DNA from: Streptomyces sp. NBC_00464
Lineage (GTDB): Bacteria; Actinomycetota; Actinomycetes; Streptomycetales; Streptomycetaceae
Direction: 5' to 3'
DNA length: 64,000 bases
NCBI RefSeq assembly: GCF_036013915.1
Contig: NZ_CP107899.1
Coordinates: 1,302,001-1,366,000 of the forward strand
Shown here piece by piece: positions 27,922 through 36,559 of this stretch. Within the stretch, counting starts at the first letter, position 1. The number at the start of each line of letters is the position of its first letter. The notes beneath the pieces were generated by a model. It was not told the DNA's origin, searched no databases, and saw nothing but the letters and a program-made list of their open reading frames with translations. The translations under genes and the position numbers were made by a program.

Positions 27922-28135
27922 GTCCGCTCGAACACTTCGGGGGACGTCGCCTTTGCCACAGTGCCCCCGAGATGAGCACACTCGAATGAGGCAACGCACC
28001 CGGCGCCGCTTAAGCTCATCCTGGGCAACGGGACGAACCGTTGCCCCATTGTTTGCCCGGCCAGCCGAGGAATGAGTATGAGCAGGGTGTTTTCGCAGGT
28101 CAGCCGGACGACCAGGACTGCGAGGTAGGCGCAAG

Positions 28136-28804
28136 GTGCACATCGTCATCATGGGCTGCGGGCGAGTAGGAGCCGCTCTCGCGCAGACCCTGGAGCAGCA
28201 GGGGCACACGGTCGCCGTCATCGACCAGGACCCTACGGCGTTCCGGCGCCTCGGATCCGGCTTCGGCGGCCGCCGCGTCACGGGGGTCGGGTTCGACCAG
28301 GACACCCTGCGCGAGGCGGGCATCGAAGACGCCGGCGCGTTCGCCGCGGTGAGCAGCGGCGACAACTCGAACATCATCGCGGCCCGCGTGGCACGCGAGA
28401 TGTTCGGCATCGAGAACGTCGCGGCCAGGATCTACGACCCCCGGCGTGCCGAGGTGTACCAGCGCCTCGGCATCCCCACGGTCGCCACCGTGCGCTGGAC
28501 CGCGGACCAGATGCTGCGCCGGCTGCTGCCTTCGGGCGCCGAGCCGCTGTGGCGCGATCCGAGCGGCGGTGTGCAGCTCGCCGAGGTGCACACCACGCCG
28601 TCCTGGATCGGCCACAAGATCAGCACCCTCCAGGAGGAGACGGGCGTGCGCGTGGCCTTCCTCACCCGGTTGGGCGAAGCGATACTGCCGTCGTCGCAGA
28701 CGGTGCTGCAGGAGGGCGACCTCGTCCACGTGATGATGCGTACGGACGAGATCGCGAAGGTCGAGGCGGCCTTCGCCGAGGGCCCCGAGGAGGGCGGTCA
28801 CTGA
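28136..28804 (+). CDS. TrkA-family K+ channel/transporter regulatory protein (first of pair)
   Basis: A 222-aa cytoplasmic RCK protein from GTG 28136. The N-terminal RCK_N Rossmann domain has the dinucleotide motif VIMGCGRVGAALAQTL with the acidic VIDQD. The RCK_C ligand domain follows (about 135-215). Such proteins gate K+ transporters in response to NAD(H), ATP or c-di-AMP. Its stop overlaps the next ATG (TGATG). The membrane partner is not adjacent unless it is the divergent permease. Confidence 0.88.
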   Translation: MHIVIMGCGRVGAALAQTLEQQGHTVAVIDQDPTAFRRLGSGFGGRRVTGVGFDQDTLREAGIEDAGAFAAVSSGDNSNIIAARVAREMFGIENVAARIYDPRRAEVYQRLGIPTVATVRWTADQMLRRLLPSGAEPLWRDPSGGVQLAEVHTTPSWIGHKISTLQEETGVRVAFLTRLGEAILPSSQTVLQEGDLVHVMMRTDEIAKVEAAFAEGPEEGGH

Positions 28805-29481
28805 TGCGCGTCGCGATTGCCGGGGCCGGTGCGGTGGGACGTTCCATCGCGGCCGAGCTGCTGGAGAACGGGCACGAGGTACTGCTCGTCGACAAGGCGC
28901 CGACCGCCATCTCGGTCGAGCGGGTGCCGATGGCCGAGTGGCTGCTGGCGGACGCCTGCGAGATCACCTCGCTGGACGAGGCTGCGTTGCAGCGCTGCAA
29001 CGTCGTGATCGCGGCGACCGGCGACGACAAGGTGAACCTGGTCGTCTCGCTGCTCGCCAAGACGGAGTACGGCGTGCCGCGCGTCGTCGCCCGGGTGAAC
29101 AACCCGAAGAACGAGTGGCTGTTCAACGAGTCCTGGGGCGTCGATGTGGCGGTGTCCACGCCACGTCTGATGTCGGCCCTGGTCGAGGAGGCGGTGAGTG
29201 TCGGCGATCTGGTCCGGCTGCTGCGCTTCAGCCACGGCGACGCGAACCTGGTCGAGCTGACGCTGCCGCCGGAGTCGGCGCTGGCGGGTACCCAGGTCGG
29301 GGAGGTCGCCTGGCCCGAGGACACCTCGCTGGTCACGATCATCCGTGGGCAGCGTGTGCTGACGCCGAGCACGGAGGAGACCCTGGAGGCCGGGGACGAA
29401 CTGCTGTTCGTGGCCGCCCAGGCGCGCGAGGAGCAGCTGGAGGACCTGCTGTCGGTGCGCCAGGGCGACCCGGAGAGCTGA
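28804..29481 (+). CDS. TrkA-family K+ regulatory protein (second of pair)
   Basis: A 225-aa RCK protein with MRVAIAGAGAVGRSIAAELL and the acidic residue in LLVDKAP for dinucleotide ribose binding, then an RCK_C domain from about residue 135. It is translationally coupled to the first TrkA gene by a one-base overlap. Tandem paralogous TrkA genes of this type (CeoB/CeoC in mycobacteria) act together on one transporter. A strong terminator follows. Confidence 0.88.
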   Translation: MRVAIAGAGAVGRSIAAELLENGHEVLLVDKAPTAISVERVPMAEWLLADACEITSLDEAALQRCNVVIAATGDDKVNLVVSLLAKTEYGVPRVVARVNNPKNEWLFNESWGVDVAVSTPRLMSALVEEAVSVGDLVRLLRFSHGDANLVELTLPPESALAGTQVGEVAWPEDTSLVTIIRGQRVLTPSTEETLEAGDELLFVAAQAREEQLEDLLSVRQGDPES

Positions 29482-29494
29482 GACGCGACACATG

Positions 29495-29537
29495 GAGAGG
29501 GGCCTGTTACCGCTGCCGGCGGTAACAGGCCCCTCTC
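29495..29537. terminator. bidirectional terminator
   Basis: A perfect 19-base stem (29495-29513 with 29519-29537) and a 5-base loop. It sits between the TrkA pair and the convergent DUF3159 gene. Confidence 0.9.
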
Positions 29538-29549
29538 GTCTCGTGTGTG

Positions 29550-30305
29550 TCAGTACTCCTGGCCGCGGGCCGCTTCGGCGGCGGCCGCCTTACGAGCCTT
29601 CTCGGCCTGTTCCTCGGCCTCCATCTCGGCGAAGACGTCGATGGGCGGCGGCGCCTTGGCGAGGAAGACCCAGGTGAGGTAGACCGCCAGCAGGAACGGC
29701 GGGATCTTCAGGGCGATCAGGACCCAGCCGAACTGGGTGGTGTCGGCCCACCAGTACAGCGGGAAGAGGATCGCGCACTTGGCGAGCAGGATCAGGCCCC
29801 AGGCGTAGCTGGCCTTGGCGTAGGCCTTCTTGCGGCCGGGGTTCCTGGTGCGCCAGGAGAGGTTCTCCTTGAACACCGGGCCCAGGATCAGTCCGATCAG
29901 CGGCAGCCCGGCCACCGTGGTGATCAGGTAGGCCAGGGCCAGTCCGAGCGTGTAGATCATGCCCGGCAGGTAGAAGTCCTTGGCGTTGCCGGTCATCTTC
30001 GCGAAGACGACACCGAAGGCCACACCGAAGACACCGCTGAAGGCATGCTTGACGGTGTCCTTGCGGATCAGCCGGACGGCCACGAGCACCAGCGACACCG
30101 CGACGGCCGCGATGGCCGAGTTCGTGAGGTTCTTGTCGATGGTGAAGATCGTGACGAAGAGCAGTCCGGGCAGGACCGTCTCCACCATGCCCCGGATGCC
30201 GCCGAAGGCCTCGAAGAGCGCGGCCTCGGTGACCGCCTTCGCGTCGGCCTCCTGCTGGTCGGTGGTGCGGTCCGTATCGGACGTCGGCTTGTCGAGAGAC
30301 GTCAC
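29550..30305 (-). CDS. DUF3159 integral membrane protein
   Basis: A 251-aa protein with about six hydrophobic helices between residues 40 and 220, a segment EAFGGIRGMVETVLPGLLFV typical of DUF3159, and charged Ala/Glu-rich ends. The family is actinobacterial and uncharacterised. It lies 3 bases downstream of the OB-fold gene, so the two form an operon, as usual in Streptomyces. Confidence 0.85.
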   Translation of the reverse strand: MTSLDKPTSDTDRTTDQQEADAKAVTEAALFEAFGGIRGMVETVLPGLLFVTIFTIDKNLTNSAIAAVAVSLVLVAVRLIRKDTVKHAFSGVFGVAFGVVFAKMTGNAKDFYLPGMIYTLGLALAYLITTVAGLPLIGLILGPVFKENLSWRTRNPGRKKAYAKASYAWGLILLAKCAILFPLYWWADTTQFGWVLIALKIPPFLLAVYLTWVFLAKAPPPIDVFAEMEAEEQAEKARKAAAAEAARGQEY

Positions 30306-30308
30306 CGG

Positions 30309-30725
30309 CTACTCCTTGCCGAGCGGTCGGAGTTCGTATTTGGGGTTGAACAGCACCCGGCGCCCGTGGCTCATGGCGATGCGGCCGGAGGCGATGAGCT
30401 TACGGCCCGGCTCGATGCCCACGATGGAGCGGCGGCCGAGCCAGACCACGTCGAGCGGCGCGGTGCCGTCGAAGAGCTCCGCCTCGAGGGCGGGCACTCC
30501 GGCGCGCGGTCGCAGGGTGACCGTCCGCAAGGTACCAGTGACCTTCACGATCTGGCGGTCGCTGCACTCGGAGATCCGGGTGCATCCCGATGCCTGCGAG
30601 TCCTCCGCCAGCTCCTCGCACTCCAGGTCCTCCTGGGAGCTGGAAAGCCGGTCGAGCATTCGCCGGAAGCGCCCGGACGGCCGCTCGGCCTTCTGGGACT
30701 TCTCGAAACGAGGAACAGCACTCAT
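30309..30725 (-). CDS. OB-fold nucleic-acid-binding protein
   Basis: A 138-aa protein from ATG 30725. The helical N-terminus is followed by an OB-fold: DRQIVKVTGTLRTVTLRP, then ALEAELFDGTAPLDVVWLGR and GRKLIASGRIAMSHGR. This is the layout of short actinobacterial RecG-type OB proteins. It is co-transcribed with the DUF3159 gene. Its role is unknown; single-stranded nucleic-acid binding is the family expectation. Confidence 0.8.
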   Translation of the reverse strand: MSAVPRFEKSQKAERPSGRFRRMLDRLSSSQEDLECEELAEDSQASGCTRISECSDRQIVKVTGTLRTVTLRPRAGVPALEAELFDGTAPLDVVWLGRRSIVGIEPGRKLIASGRIAMSHGRRVLFNPKYELRPLGKE

Positions 30726-30810
30726 ACCCGAAGGGTACCGGTCTCCCGGGGTCCTGGAGGGTGGCCGCCGTCTCACTCGAACGGGCGACGCGGGGCCCGG
30801 CCGCGGGCCC

Positions 30811-31503
30811 TCAGGCGCGCTCGAAGCGGTAGCCCATCCCCGGTTCGGTGACGAAGTGCCTGGGGTGCGAGGGGTCCGCCTCCAGCTTGCGCCTCAGCTG
30901 CGCCATGTAGACCCGAAGATAGTTGGTCTCGGTGCCGTACGAGGGCCCCCAGACCTCCTGGAGCAGCTGCTTCTGGCTGACCAGCCGGCCGCTGTTGCGG
31001 ACCAGAACCTCCAGCAGGTGCCACTCGGTGGGGGTGAGCCGTACGTCGCGTCCCTCGCGGTGGACCTTCTTGGCGGCCAGGTCGACGGTGAAGCCCTCGG
31101 TCTCCACGAGCACGACCTCGTCGCCGCCGTCCTGGCCGACGGGCTCGGCCCGGCGCACCGAGGCGCGCAGCCGGGCCAGCAGCTCGTCCATGCCGAACGG
31201 CTTGGTGACGTAGTCGTCGGCCCCGGCGTCCAGGGCCTCGACCTTCTCGTCGGAGGTGTGCCGGGCGGAGAGCACCAGGATCGGCACCCGGGTCCAGCCG
31301 CGCAGCCCCCTGATCACCTCGACGCCGTCCATGTCGGGAAGCCCCAGGTCCAGGACGACGACGTCGGGGTGGCGCGCGGCAGCCAGCTGGAGCGCGGTGG
31401 CCCCGTCGGGCGCCGCGTCCACCTCGTACTTGCGCGCCTTCAGGTTGATCACGAGGGCGCGTACGATCTGCGGCTCGTCGTCGACCACAAGCACCCGGGT
31501 CAT
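30811..31503 (-). CDS. kdpE: KdpE response regulator
   Basis: A 230-aa OmpR/PhoB-type regulator. The receiver domain has the acidic pocket (VVDDE), phospho-acceptor Asp52 in VVVLDLGLPDMDG and Lys in DYVTKPF. The winged-helix domain includes LTPTEWHLLEVLVRNSGRLV and TNYLRVYMAQLRRKLE. It sits directly downstream of kdpD in the same orientation, near kdpFABC, and should activate the K+-ATPase operon under K+ limitation or osmotic stress. A repeat-filled 151-base gap separates it from kdpD. Confidence 0.92.
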   Translation of the reverse strand: MTRVLVVDDEPQIVRALVINLKARKYEVDAAPDGATALQLAAARHPDVVVLDLGLPDMDGVEVIRGLRGWTRVPILVLSARHTSDEKVEALDAGADDYVTKPFGMDELLARLRASVRRAEPVGQDGGDEVVLVETEGFTVDLAAKKVHREGRDVRLTPTEWHLLEVLVRNSGRLVSQKQLLQEVWGPSYGTETNYLRVYMAQLRRKLEADPSHPRHFVTEPGMGYRFERA

Positions 31504-31521
31504 CGCGGTCCTGCCTCTCTG

Positions 31522-31624
31522 CTGTACGTGAGTCTGTACGAAGGTTTGTACGTAGGTCTGTACGTCCGCGCTGTACGTGCTGTACGCGCCGTACGTGCCG
31601 TCCGCGCCGTACGTGCTGTCCGTG
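31522..31624. repeat. tandem 12-bp and 9-bp repeats between kdpD and kdpE
   Basis: Three 12-base units (ctgtacgtgagt type, 31522-31557) lead through one 13-base unit into six 9-base units (ctgtacgtg / ccgtacgtg type, 31571-31624). All share a gtacg or gtccg core. The array fills most of the intergenic space. Confidence 0.8.
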
Positions 31625-31654
31625 GGCTGCGGAGCTCCCGGTGGATCATGCGGC

Positions 31655-34198
31655 TCATGAAGTGACCCGCGCGGGCAGGTCCGGGGTGGCGGGAACGTAG
31701 CCCGAGGCCGCCTTCAGGGTCAGGACCATGGTGAGGCCTCCGCCGGGGGTGTCCTCGGCGTCCAGCGTGCCGCCCATGGACTCCACGAAGCCGCGGGCCA
31801 CCGCCAGGCCCAGGCCCACTCCGGCGCCGCGCGGGGCGTCGCCGTAGCGCTGGAAGGGCTCGAAGATGCGTTCCTTGGCCTCGTCGGGGACGCCGCGGCC
31901 GCGGTCGGCGACACGCAGCTCGACCCGGGCGCCGAGCGCGCTGGCGGCCACGGTGACGCGCTCGCGGTCGGGGTTGTACTTGACGGCGTTCTCCACGATG
32001 TTGGCGACGGCCCGCTCCAGCAGCCCGGGGTCGACGGCGACCATCGGCAGCGTCTCGGGGATGTCCAGCTCGACGCTGTCCTCGGGGACGCCGCCCAGGG
32101 CCATGGGCACGACCTCGTCGAGGTCGATCTCGCGGATCAGCGGGGTGACGGTGCCGGTCTGCAGGCGGGACATGTCGAGGAGGTTGCCTACGAGGTGGTC
32201 GAGGCGGTCGGCGCCGTTCTCGATGCCTTCGAGGAGTTCGGCCTCGTCGTCGTCGGACCAGGCGACGTCGTCGGAGCGCAGGGAGCTGACCGCGGCCTTG
32301 ATGGCTGCGAGGGGCGTCCGCAGGTCGTGGCTGACGGCGGCCAGCAGCGCGGTCCTGATCCTGTTCCCCTCGGCGAGCCGGCGGGCCGTCTCGGCCTCAC
32401 CGACCAGGCGCTGGCGGTCCAGGACGACGGCTGCCTGGGCGGCGAAGGCACCGAGCACACGGCGGTCCTCCGCGGGCAGCACCCGGCCGGAGAGGGCCAG
32501 GGCCATGTGATCGCCTACGGGCATGTCCACATCGGCGTCATCGGGCCGGGCGACCGGCGCCGGGCCGACGCTGCCCGCGCACGTCCACGGGTCGACGTCG
32601 CTCTGCCGCTCCAGCAGGGCCACGGACTCCATGCCGAAGGTCTCGCGGACCCGGTCCAGCAGCGCGGCCAGGGTGGTCTCGCCGCGCAGCACGCTGCCGG
32701 CCAGGAAGGAGAGGATCTCGGACTCGGCGCGCAGTCTGGCGGCCTGGTGGGTGCGGCGGGCCGCGAGGTCGACGACCGAGGCCACCGCGACGGCCACCGC
32801 GAAGAAGATCACGATGGCGACGAAGTTCTCGGGGTCCTGCACGGTGAGGGTGTGGGTGGGCGGGGTGAACCAGTAGTTCAGCAGCAGCGATCCCGCGGCG
32901 GCCGACGCGAGGGCGGGCCGCAGTCCGCCCAGCAGAGCGGCGGCGACGGTCATGAAGAGGAAGAGCAGGACGTCGTTGGCGAGCCCCGGGCCGTTCTCCA
33001 TGCCCTTGAGGAGCAGCGAGAGGAGGACCGGCCCGCCCACGCCGACGAGCCAGCCCCAGATGATGCGGGCCCGGCCGAGCCGGGCGCCGCGGGCGATGGG
33101 GAGTCCGCGGCCCTTGGCGACCTCGTCGTGGGTGACGATGTGGACGTCGAGGTCGGTGCCGGACTCTCGGGCGACGGTGGCGCCGACGCCGGGTCCGTAG
33201 ATGTACTGCCAGGCCTTGCGGCGGCTGGAGCCGAGGACGATCTGGGTGGCGTTGACGCCCCGGGCGAATTCGAGGAGTGCGGAGGGTATGTCGTCGCCGA
33301 TGACGTGGTGGAAGGTGCCGCCGAGGTCCTCGACGAGGGTGCGCTGGACGGTCAGCTCCTTGGGCGAGGCCGACGTCAGTCCGTCGCTGCGGGCGATGTA
33401 GACGGCGAGGATCTCGCTGCCGGAGCCCTTCGCCGCCATGCGGGAGGCGCGGCGGATGAGGGTGCGGCCCTCGGGACCGCCGGTGAGTCCGACGACGATG
33501 CGTTCGCGGGCCTGCCAGGTGGTGCGGATGTTGTGCTCGCCCCGGTACTGCTGGAGGTATTCGTCGACCCGGTCGGCGACCCAGAGCAGGGCCAGCTCGC
33601 GCAGGGCGGTGAGGTTGCCGGGGCGGAAGTAGTTGGAGAGCGAGGCGTCGATCCGGTCCGGCTTGTAGATGTTGCCGTGGGCCATCCGCCGGCGCAGCGC
33701 CTGGGGCGACATGTCGACAAGTTCGAGCTGGTCGGCGCGGCGGACGACTTCGTCGGGCACCGTCTCGCGCTGGCGTACGCCCGTTATGGACTCGACGACG
33801 TCACCGAGGGACTCCAGATGCTGGATGTTGACCGTGGAGACCACGTCGATGCCGGCCTGGAGGATCTCTTCGACGTCCTGCCAGCGCTTGGCGTTGCGGG
33901 AGCCCGGCACATTGGTGTGGGCGAGTTCGTCCACCAGGGCGACGGCCGGGGCCCGCTCCAGGACTGCGTCGACGTCCATCTCGGTGAAGACGGCGGAGCG
34001 GTACTCGATCTCGCGGCGCCGGATCTGTTCGAGGCCGTGCAGCATGACCTCGGTGCGGGGGCGGTCGTGGTGCTCGACGAAGCCGACGACGCAGTCGGTG
34101 CCCCGCTCCACACGGCGGTGCGCCTCGGAGAGCATCGCGTACGTCTTGCCGACGCCGGGTGCCGCACCGAGGTAGATCCGAAGTTTGCCGCGCGCCAT
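31655..34198 (-). CDS. kdpD: KdpD osmosensitive K+ channel sensor histidine kinase
   Basis: An 847-aa protein from ATG 34198, normal length. The N-terminal KdpD domain has Walker A YLGAAPGVGKTYAML and DELAHTNVPGSRN. A universal-stress-protein domain follows (about 250-370), then four transmembrane helices (about 395-500), a GAF region, HisKA with VSHDLRTPLAAIKAAVSS, and HATPase with VENAVKYNPD and GRGVPDEAKERIFEPF. It senses low K+/turgor and phosphorylates KdpE. It is separated from kdpFABC by an ABC ATPase and an AICAR-transformylase-like gene. Confidence 0.93.
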   Translation of the reverse strand: MARGKLRIYLGAAPGVGKTYAMLSEAHRRVERGTDCVVGFVEHHDRPRTEVMLHGLEQIRRREIEYRSAVFTEMDVDAVLERAPAVALVDELAHTNVPGSRNAKRWQDVEEILQAGIDVVSTVNIQHLESLGDVVESITGVRQRETVPDEVVRRADQLELVDMSPQALRRRMAHGNIYKPDRIDASLSNYFRPGNLTALRELALLWVADRVDEYLQQYRGEHNIRTTWQARERIVVGLTGGPEGRTLIRRASRMAAKGSGSEILAVYIARSDGLTSASPKELTVQRTLVEDLGGTFHHVIGDDIPSALLEFARGVNATQIVLGSSRRKAWQYIYGPGVGATVARESGTDLDVHIVTHDEVAKGRGLPIARGARLGRARIIWGWLVGVGGPVLLSLLLKGMENGPGLANDVLLFLFMTVAAALLGGLRPALASAAAGSLLLNYWFTPPTHTLTVQDPENFVAIVIFFAVAVAVASVVDLAARRTHQAARLRAESEILSFLAGSVLRGETTLAALLDRVRETFGMESVALLERQSDVDPWTCAGSVGPAPVARPDDADVDMPVGDHMALALSGRVLPAEDRRVLGAFAAQAAVVLDRQRLVGEAETARRLAEGNRIRTALLAAVSHDLRTPLAAIKAAVSSLRSDDVAWSDDDEAELLEGIENGADRLDHLVGNLLDMSRLQTGTVTPLIREIDLDEVVPMALGGVPEDSVELDIPETLPMVAVDPGLLERAVANIVENAVKYNPDRERVTVAASALGARVELRVADRGRGVPDEAKERIFEPFQRYGDAPRGAGVGLGLAVARGFVESMGGTLDAEDTPGGGLTMVLTLKAASGYVPATPDLPARVTS

Positions 34199-34361
34199 GG
34201 CCCCATTGTCTTCCTGAAACCGGCTCTTCTCACGGAAACCGGTGGCGGCCGATGCGGCAGCCACTGTCGAAACTACCCCGTGAATTTCCGGCATATCGGG
34301 CGGGGGGTGCGGGTGCGCTCCGTATTGACGTAACTCTGATGCCTCCGCCGGAGGAGCCCGC

Positions 34362-34401
34362 CCCGCCCCGGCCGGAGGCGCTTCGGCCGGGCCGGGGCGG
34401 G
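34362..34401 (-). terminator. hairpin downstream of the AICAR-transformylase-like gene
   Basis: Twelve-base arms (cccgccccggcc / ggccggggcggg) with a 16-base loop begin 12 bases after the stop at 34413 in the minus direction. The hairpin suggests kdpDE has its own promoter in 34,199-34,361. Confidence 0.6.
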
Positions 34402-34412
34402 CGGGGCCGCCG

Positions 34413-35570
34413 TCAGTGGTGGAAGAGCCGCAGGCCGGTGCGGGCCAGGGCGATCCCGTGGGCGCGGCAGGCGGCCTCGACCTCGTCGGACCGGATCGAA
34501 CCGCCCGGCTCCGCGATGCACGTCACCCCGTGGCGGCGGGCGTGGTCGACGTTGTCCCGGAAAGGCAGCGAGCCGTCCGACACGAAGGAGACCCCTGTCA
34601 GCCGGCCGAGCCATTCGGTGCGCAGCGCCGCGTCCAGCTCGGGCGGCTCGCTGCCGAGTGCGTCCCGGCAGCGGTCCCGCTCGTCGGCGGTCAGGTCTCC
34701 CTCGACGAGCCGGATCTGCCAGTTGATCCGCTCCTGGCGGCGGATGCCCGTACGGAAGGCGAGATCACGCACCAGCGGATGCCTGCGGAGCCACCAGGTG
34801 TCCGTCTTGGCTCCGGCCAGCCGGGTGCAGTCCACCCGGGACTGCTGACCCGCGCCGATCCCGAGGGCCATGCCGTCCTTGAGGTAGCACACCGCGTTGG
34901 ACTGGGTGCGGCGCAGCACCACGAGCCCGAGCAGCAGGTCCCGGCGGGAGGCGGCCGGCACCTCGCCGGTCACGACGTCCGCGATCACTTCGTCCGACAC
35001 GGGTACGGGGTCGCGCTCCTGGGACAGCCGGAGGCCGAAGACCTCGCGGGACTCGGCGGCCGGGGCGGTGAAGTCCGGGTCGGCCTCCATGACGAGGAAG
35101 GTGCCGTTCTTCTTCCGGCTCAGCGCGTCGGCCACTCCCGGCGCGTATCCGGGCGCGACGATCCCGTCGCAGACGACCCGGCCGAGCAGCTCGGCCAGTT
35201 CGGCGTCGACCTCGTGCGAGACCGCGGCGAAGTCCCCGTACGAGGACTTGGGGTCACCGTCCCTGGCCCGCAGGTAGGCGCTGGTCAGCGGTCCGACCGT
35301 GGCGGGATCGACGCCGTGGAGGCGGGCGACGGCCTCGTCCACCGGGCCGGCCAGTGCCGCCCCGGCGGGCGAGACGTGCTTGAACGAGGTCGCGGCCGGC
35401 ATGCCGAGCACGGCGGCCGCCTCACGGACGAGCTGCCAGGCGTTCAGGGCGTCCAGCCAGTTGATGTAGGACGGGACGCCGCCCAGCACCTTCAGCGGCG
35501 GGCGTCCCGGATGTACGGGAGCGGCTTCGGCGGCGGTCTGCTGGGGGTTCATTCCATAGCGCATGCGCAC
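34413..35570 (-). CDS. stand-alone AICAR transformylase (PurH C-terminal domain) homologue
   Basis: A 385-aa protein from GTG 35570 (AGGAG upstream). It matches only the formyltransferase half of PurH: RYGMNPQQTA start, SFKHVSPAGAA with the catalytic Lys-His pair, TQSNAVCYLKDGMALGIGAG, SDGSLPFRDNVDHARRHG and CIAEPGGSIRSDEV. The IMP cyclohydrolase half is absent. The family reaction transfers the formyl group of 10-formyl-THF to AICAR in purine synthesis. Streptomyces normally has a full PurH elsewhere, so this copy is likely an extra or specialised enzyme. It lies in an unexpected place, between kdpC and kdpD. Confidence 0.88.
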   Translation of the reverse strand: MRMRYGMNPQQTAAEAAPVHPGRPPLKVLGGVPSYINWLDALNAWQLVREAAAVLGMPAATSFKHVSPAGAALAGPVDEAVARLHGVDPATVGPLTSAYLRARDGDPKSSYGDFAAVSHEVDAELAELLGRVVCDGIVAPGYAPGVADALSRKKNGTFLVMEADPDFTAPAAESREVFGLRLSQERDPVPVSDEVIADVVTGEVPAASRRDLLLGLVVLRRTQSNAVCYLKDGMALGIGAGQQSRVDCTRLAGAKTDTWWLRRHPLVRDLAFRTGIRRQERINWQIRLVEGDLTADERDRCRDALGSEPPELDAALRTEWLGRLTGVSFVSDGSLPFRDNVDHARRHGVTCIAEPGGSIRSDEVEAACRAHGIALARTGLRLFHH

Positions 35571-35716
35571 AGGTCACTCCTGGTCGGACGGACCGACGGA
35601 GCGCCCAGGCGGTCGGCGGCTCCTCCGTGGAGGGTCGCTCCCCGGTGGTGATCCACCTTCGCCAGTCACGACGGAATGATCCTAGGGAACGGGGAGCGGC
35701 GCCGCCAACTCCCCTG

Positions 35717-36451
35717 TCAGTGCTCGATGATGTGCCCGTCGCTGAGCTCCAGCACCCGGTCGGCGAGGCCGAGCAGCTGGGCGTCGTGGGTGGCGACGAG
35801 CGCGGTGACGCCCTCGCTGTGGACGACGGCGCGCAGCAGTTCCATCACCGCGAGGCCGGTCTCCGCGTCGAGCTGCCCGGTGGGCTCGTCGGCGATCAGC
35901 AGGGCGGGCCGGTTGGCGAGCGCGCGGGCGATCGCCACGCGCTGCTGCTGGCCGCCGGAGAGCTCGCCGGGGCGCTGAGCGGCGTGGTCGGCGAGGCCGA
36001 CCAGGGAGAGGAGCAGCGAGACCCGCTCCTCGCGCTCACGCGGATCGGCCTTGCGCAGCCGCATGGGTACGCCGACGTTCTCCGCCGCGGTCAGGATCGG
36101 GATCAGGCCGAACGACTGGAAGATGAAGCCGATCCGGTCGCGGCGCAGCTCCAGCAGCCCGTTCTCGCCGAGCGAGGAGAGGTCCGTGCCGTCCACGGTG
36201 ATCCGGCCGCTGTCGGGGGTGTCGAGGCCGCCGACCAGGTTGAGGAGGGTCGTCTTGCCGGAGCCGGAACGCCCCTTGAGCGCGACGAGCTCACCGCGCG
36301 GCACCTCGAAGGACACGCCACGCAGCGCGTGCACGGCGCCGGCCCCGGAGCCGTAGGAGCGGTGCAGGTCCTCGATCCGGACCATCGGCCGCTCGGCGAC
36401 GGTCGTGCCGCCCTCCCCGCCGACGTCCGTGGCGGCAGTGCTCTCGGTCAT
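35717..36451 (-). CDS. orphan ABC transporter ATP-binding protein (MacB/LolD type)
   Basis: A 244-aa protein from ATG 36451. It has Walker A LKGRSGSGKTTLLNLVGGLD, Q-loop FIFQSFG, signature LSGGQQQRVAIARALA, Walker B LLIADEPTG and H-loop VATHD. The sequence type (LHRSYGSG..AVHALRGVSF) is that of ATPases paired with FtsX-like permeases, but no permease gene lies on either side. It is separated from kdpC by a terminator, so it is its own transcription unit. Confidence 0.9.
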   Translation of the reverse strand: MTESTAATDVGGEGGTTVAERPMVRIEDLHRSYGSGAGAVHALRGVSFEVPRGELVALKGRSGSGKTTLLNLVGGLDTPDSGRITVDGTDLSSLGENGLLELRRDRIGFIFQSFGLIPILTAAENVGVPMRLRKADPREREERVSLLLSLVGLADHAAQRPGELSGGQQQRVAIARALANRPALLIADEPTGQLDAETGLAVMELLRAVVHSEGVTALVATHDAQLLGLADRVLELSDGHIIEH

Positions 36452-36512
36452 GTCGCTCCCCGTGTGTCGGTCCTGTCGGCCGCCAGTATGTGCATGCGGC
36501 ACGGGGTCGGGC

Positions 36513-36551
36513 AATGCCCGGGTCCGGCCGTAGTGGCCGGACCCGGGCATT
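36513..36551 (-). terminator. terminator of kdpFABC
   Basis: A perfect 17-base stem (36513-36529 with 36535-36551) and a 5-base loop, 8 bases after the kdpC stop at 36560 in the minus direction. Confidence 0.9.
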
Positions 36552-36559
36552 CGGGGTGT

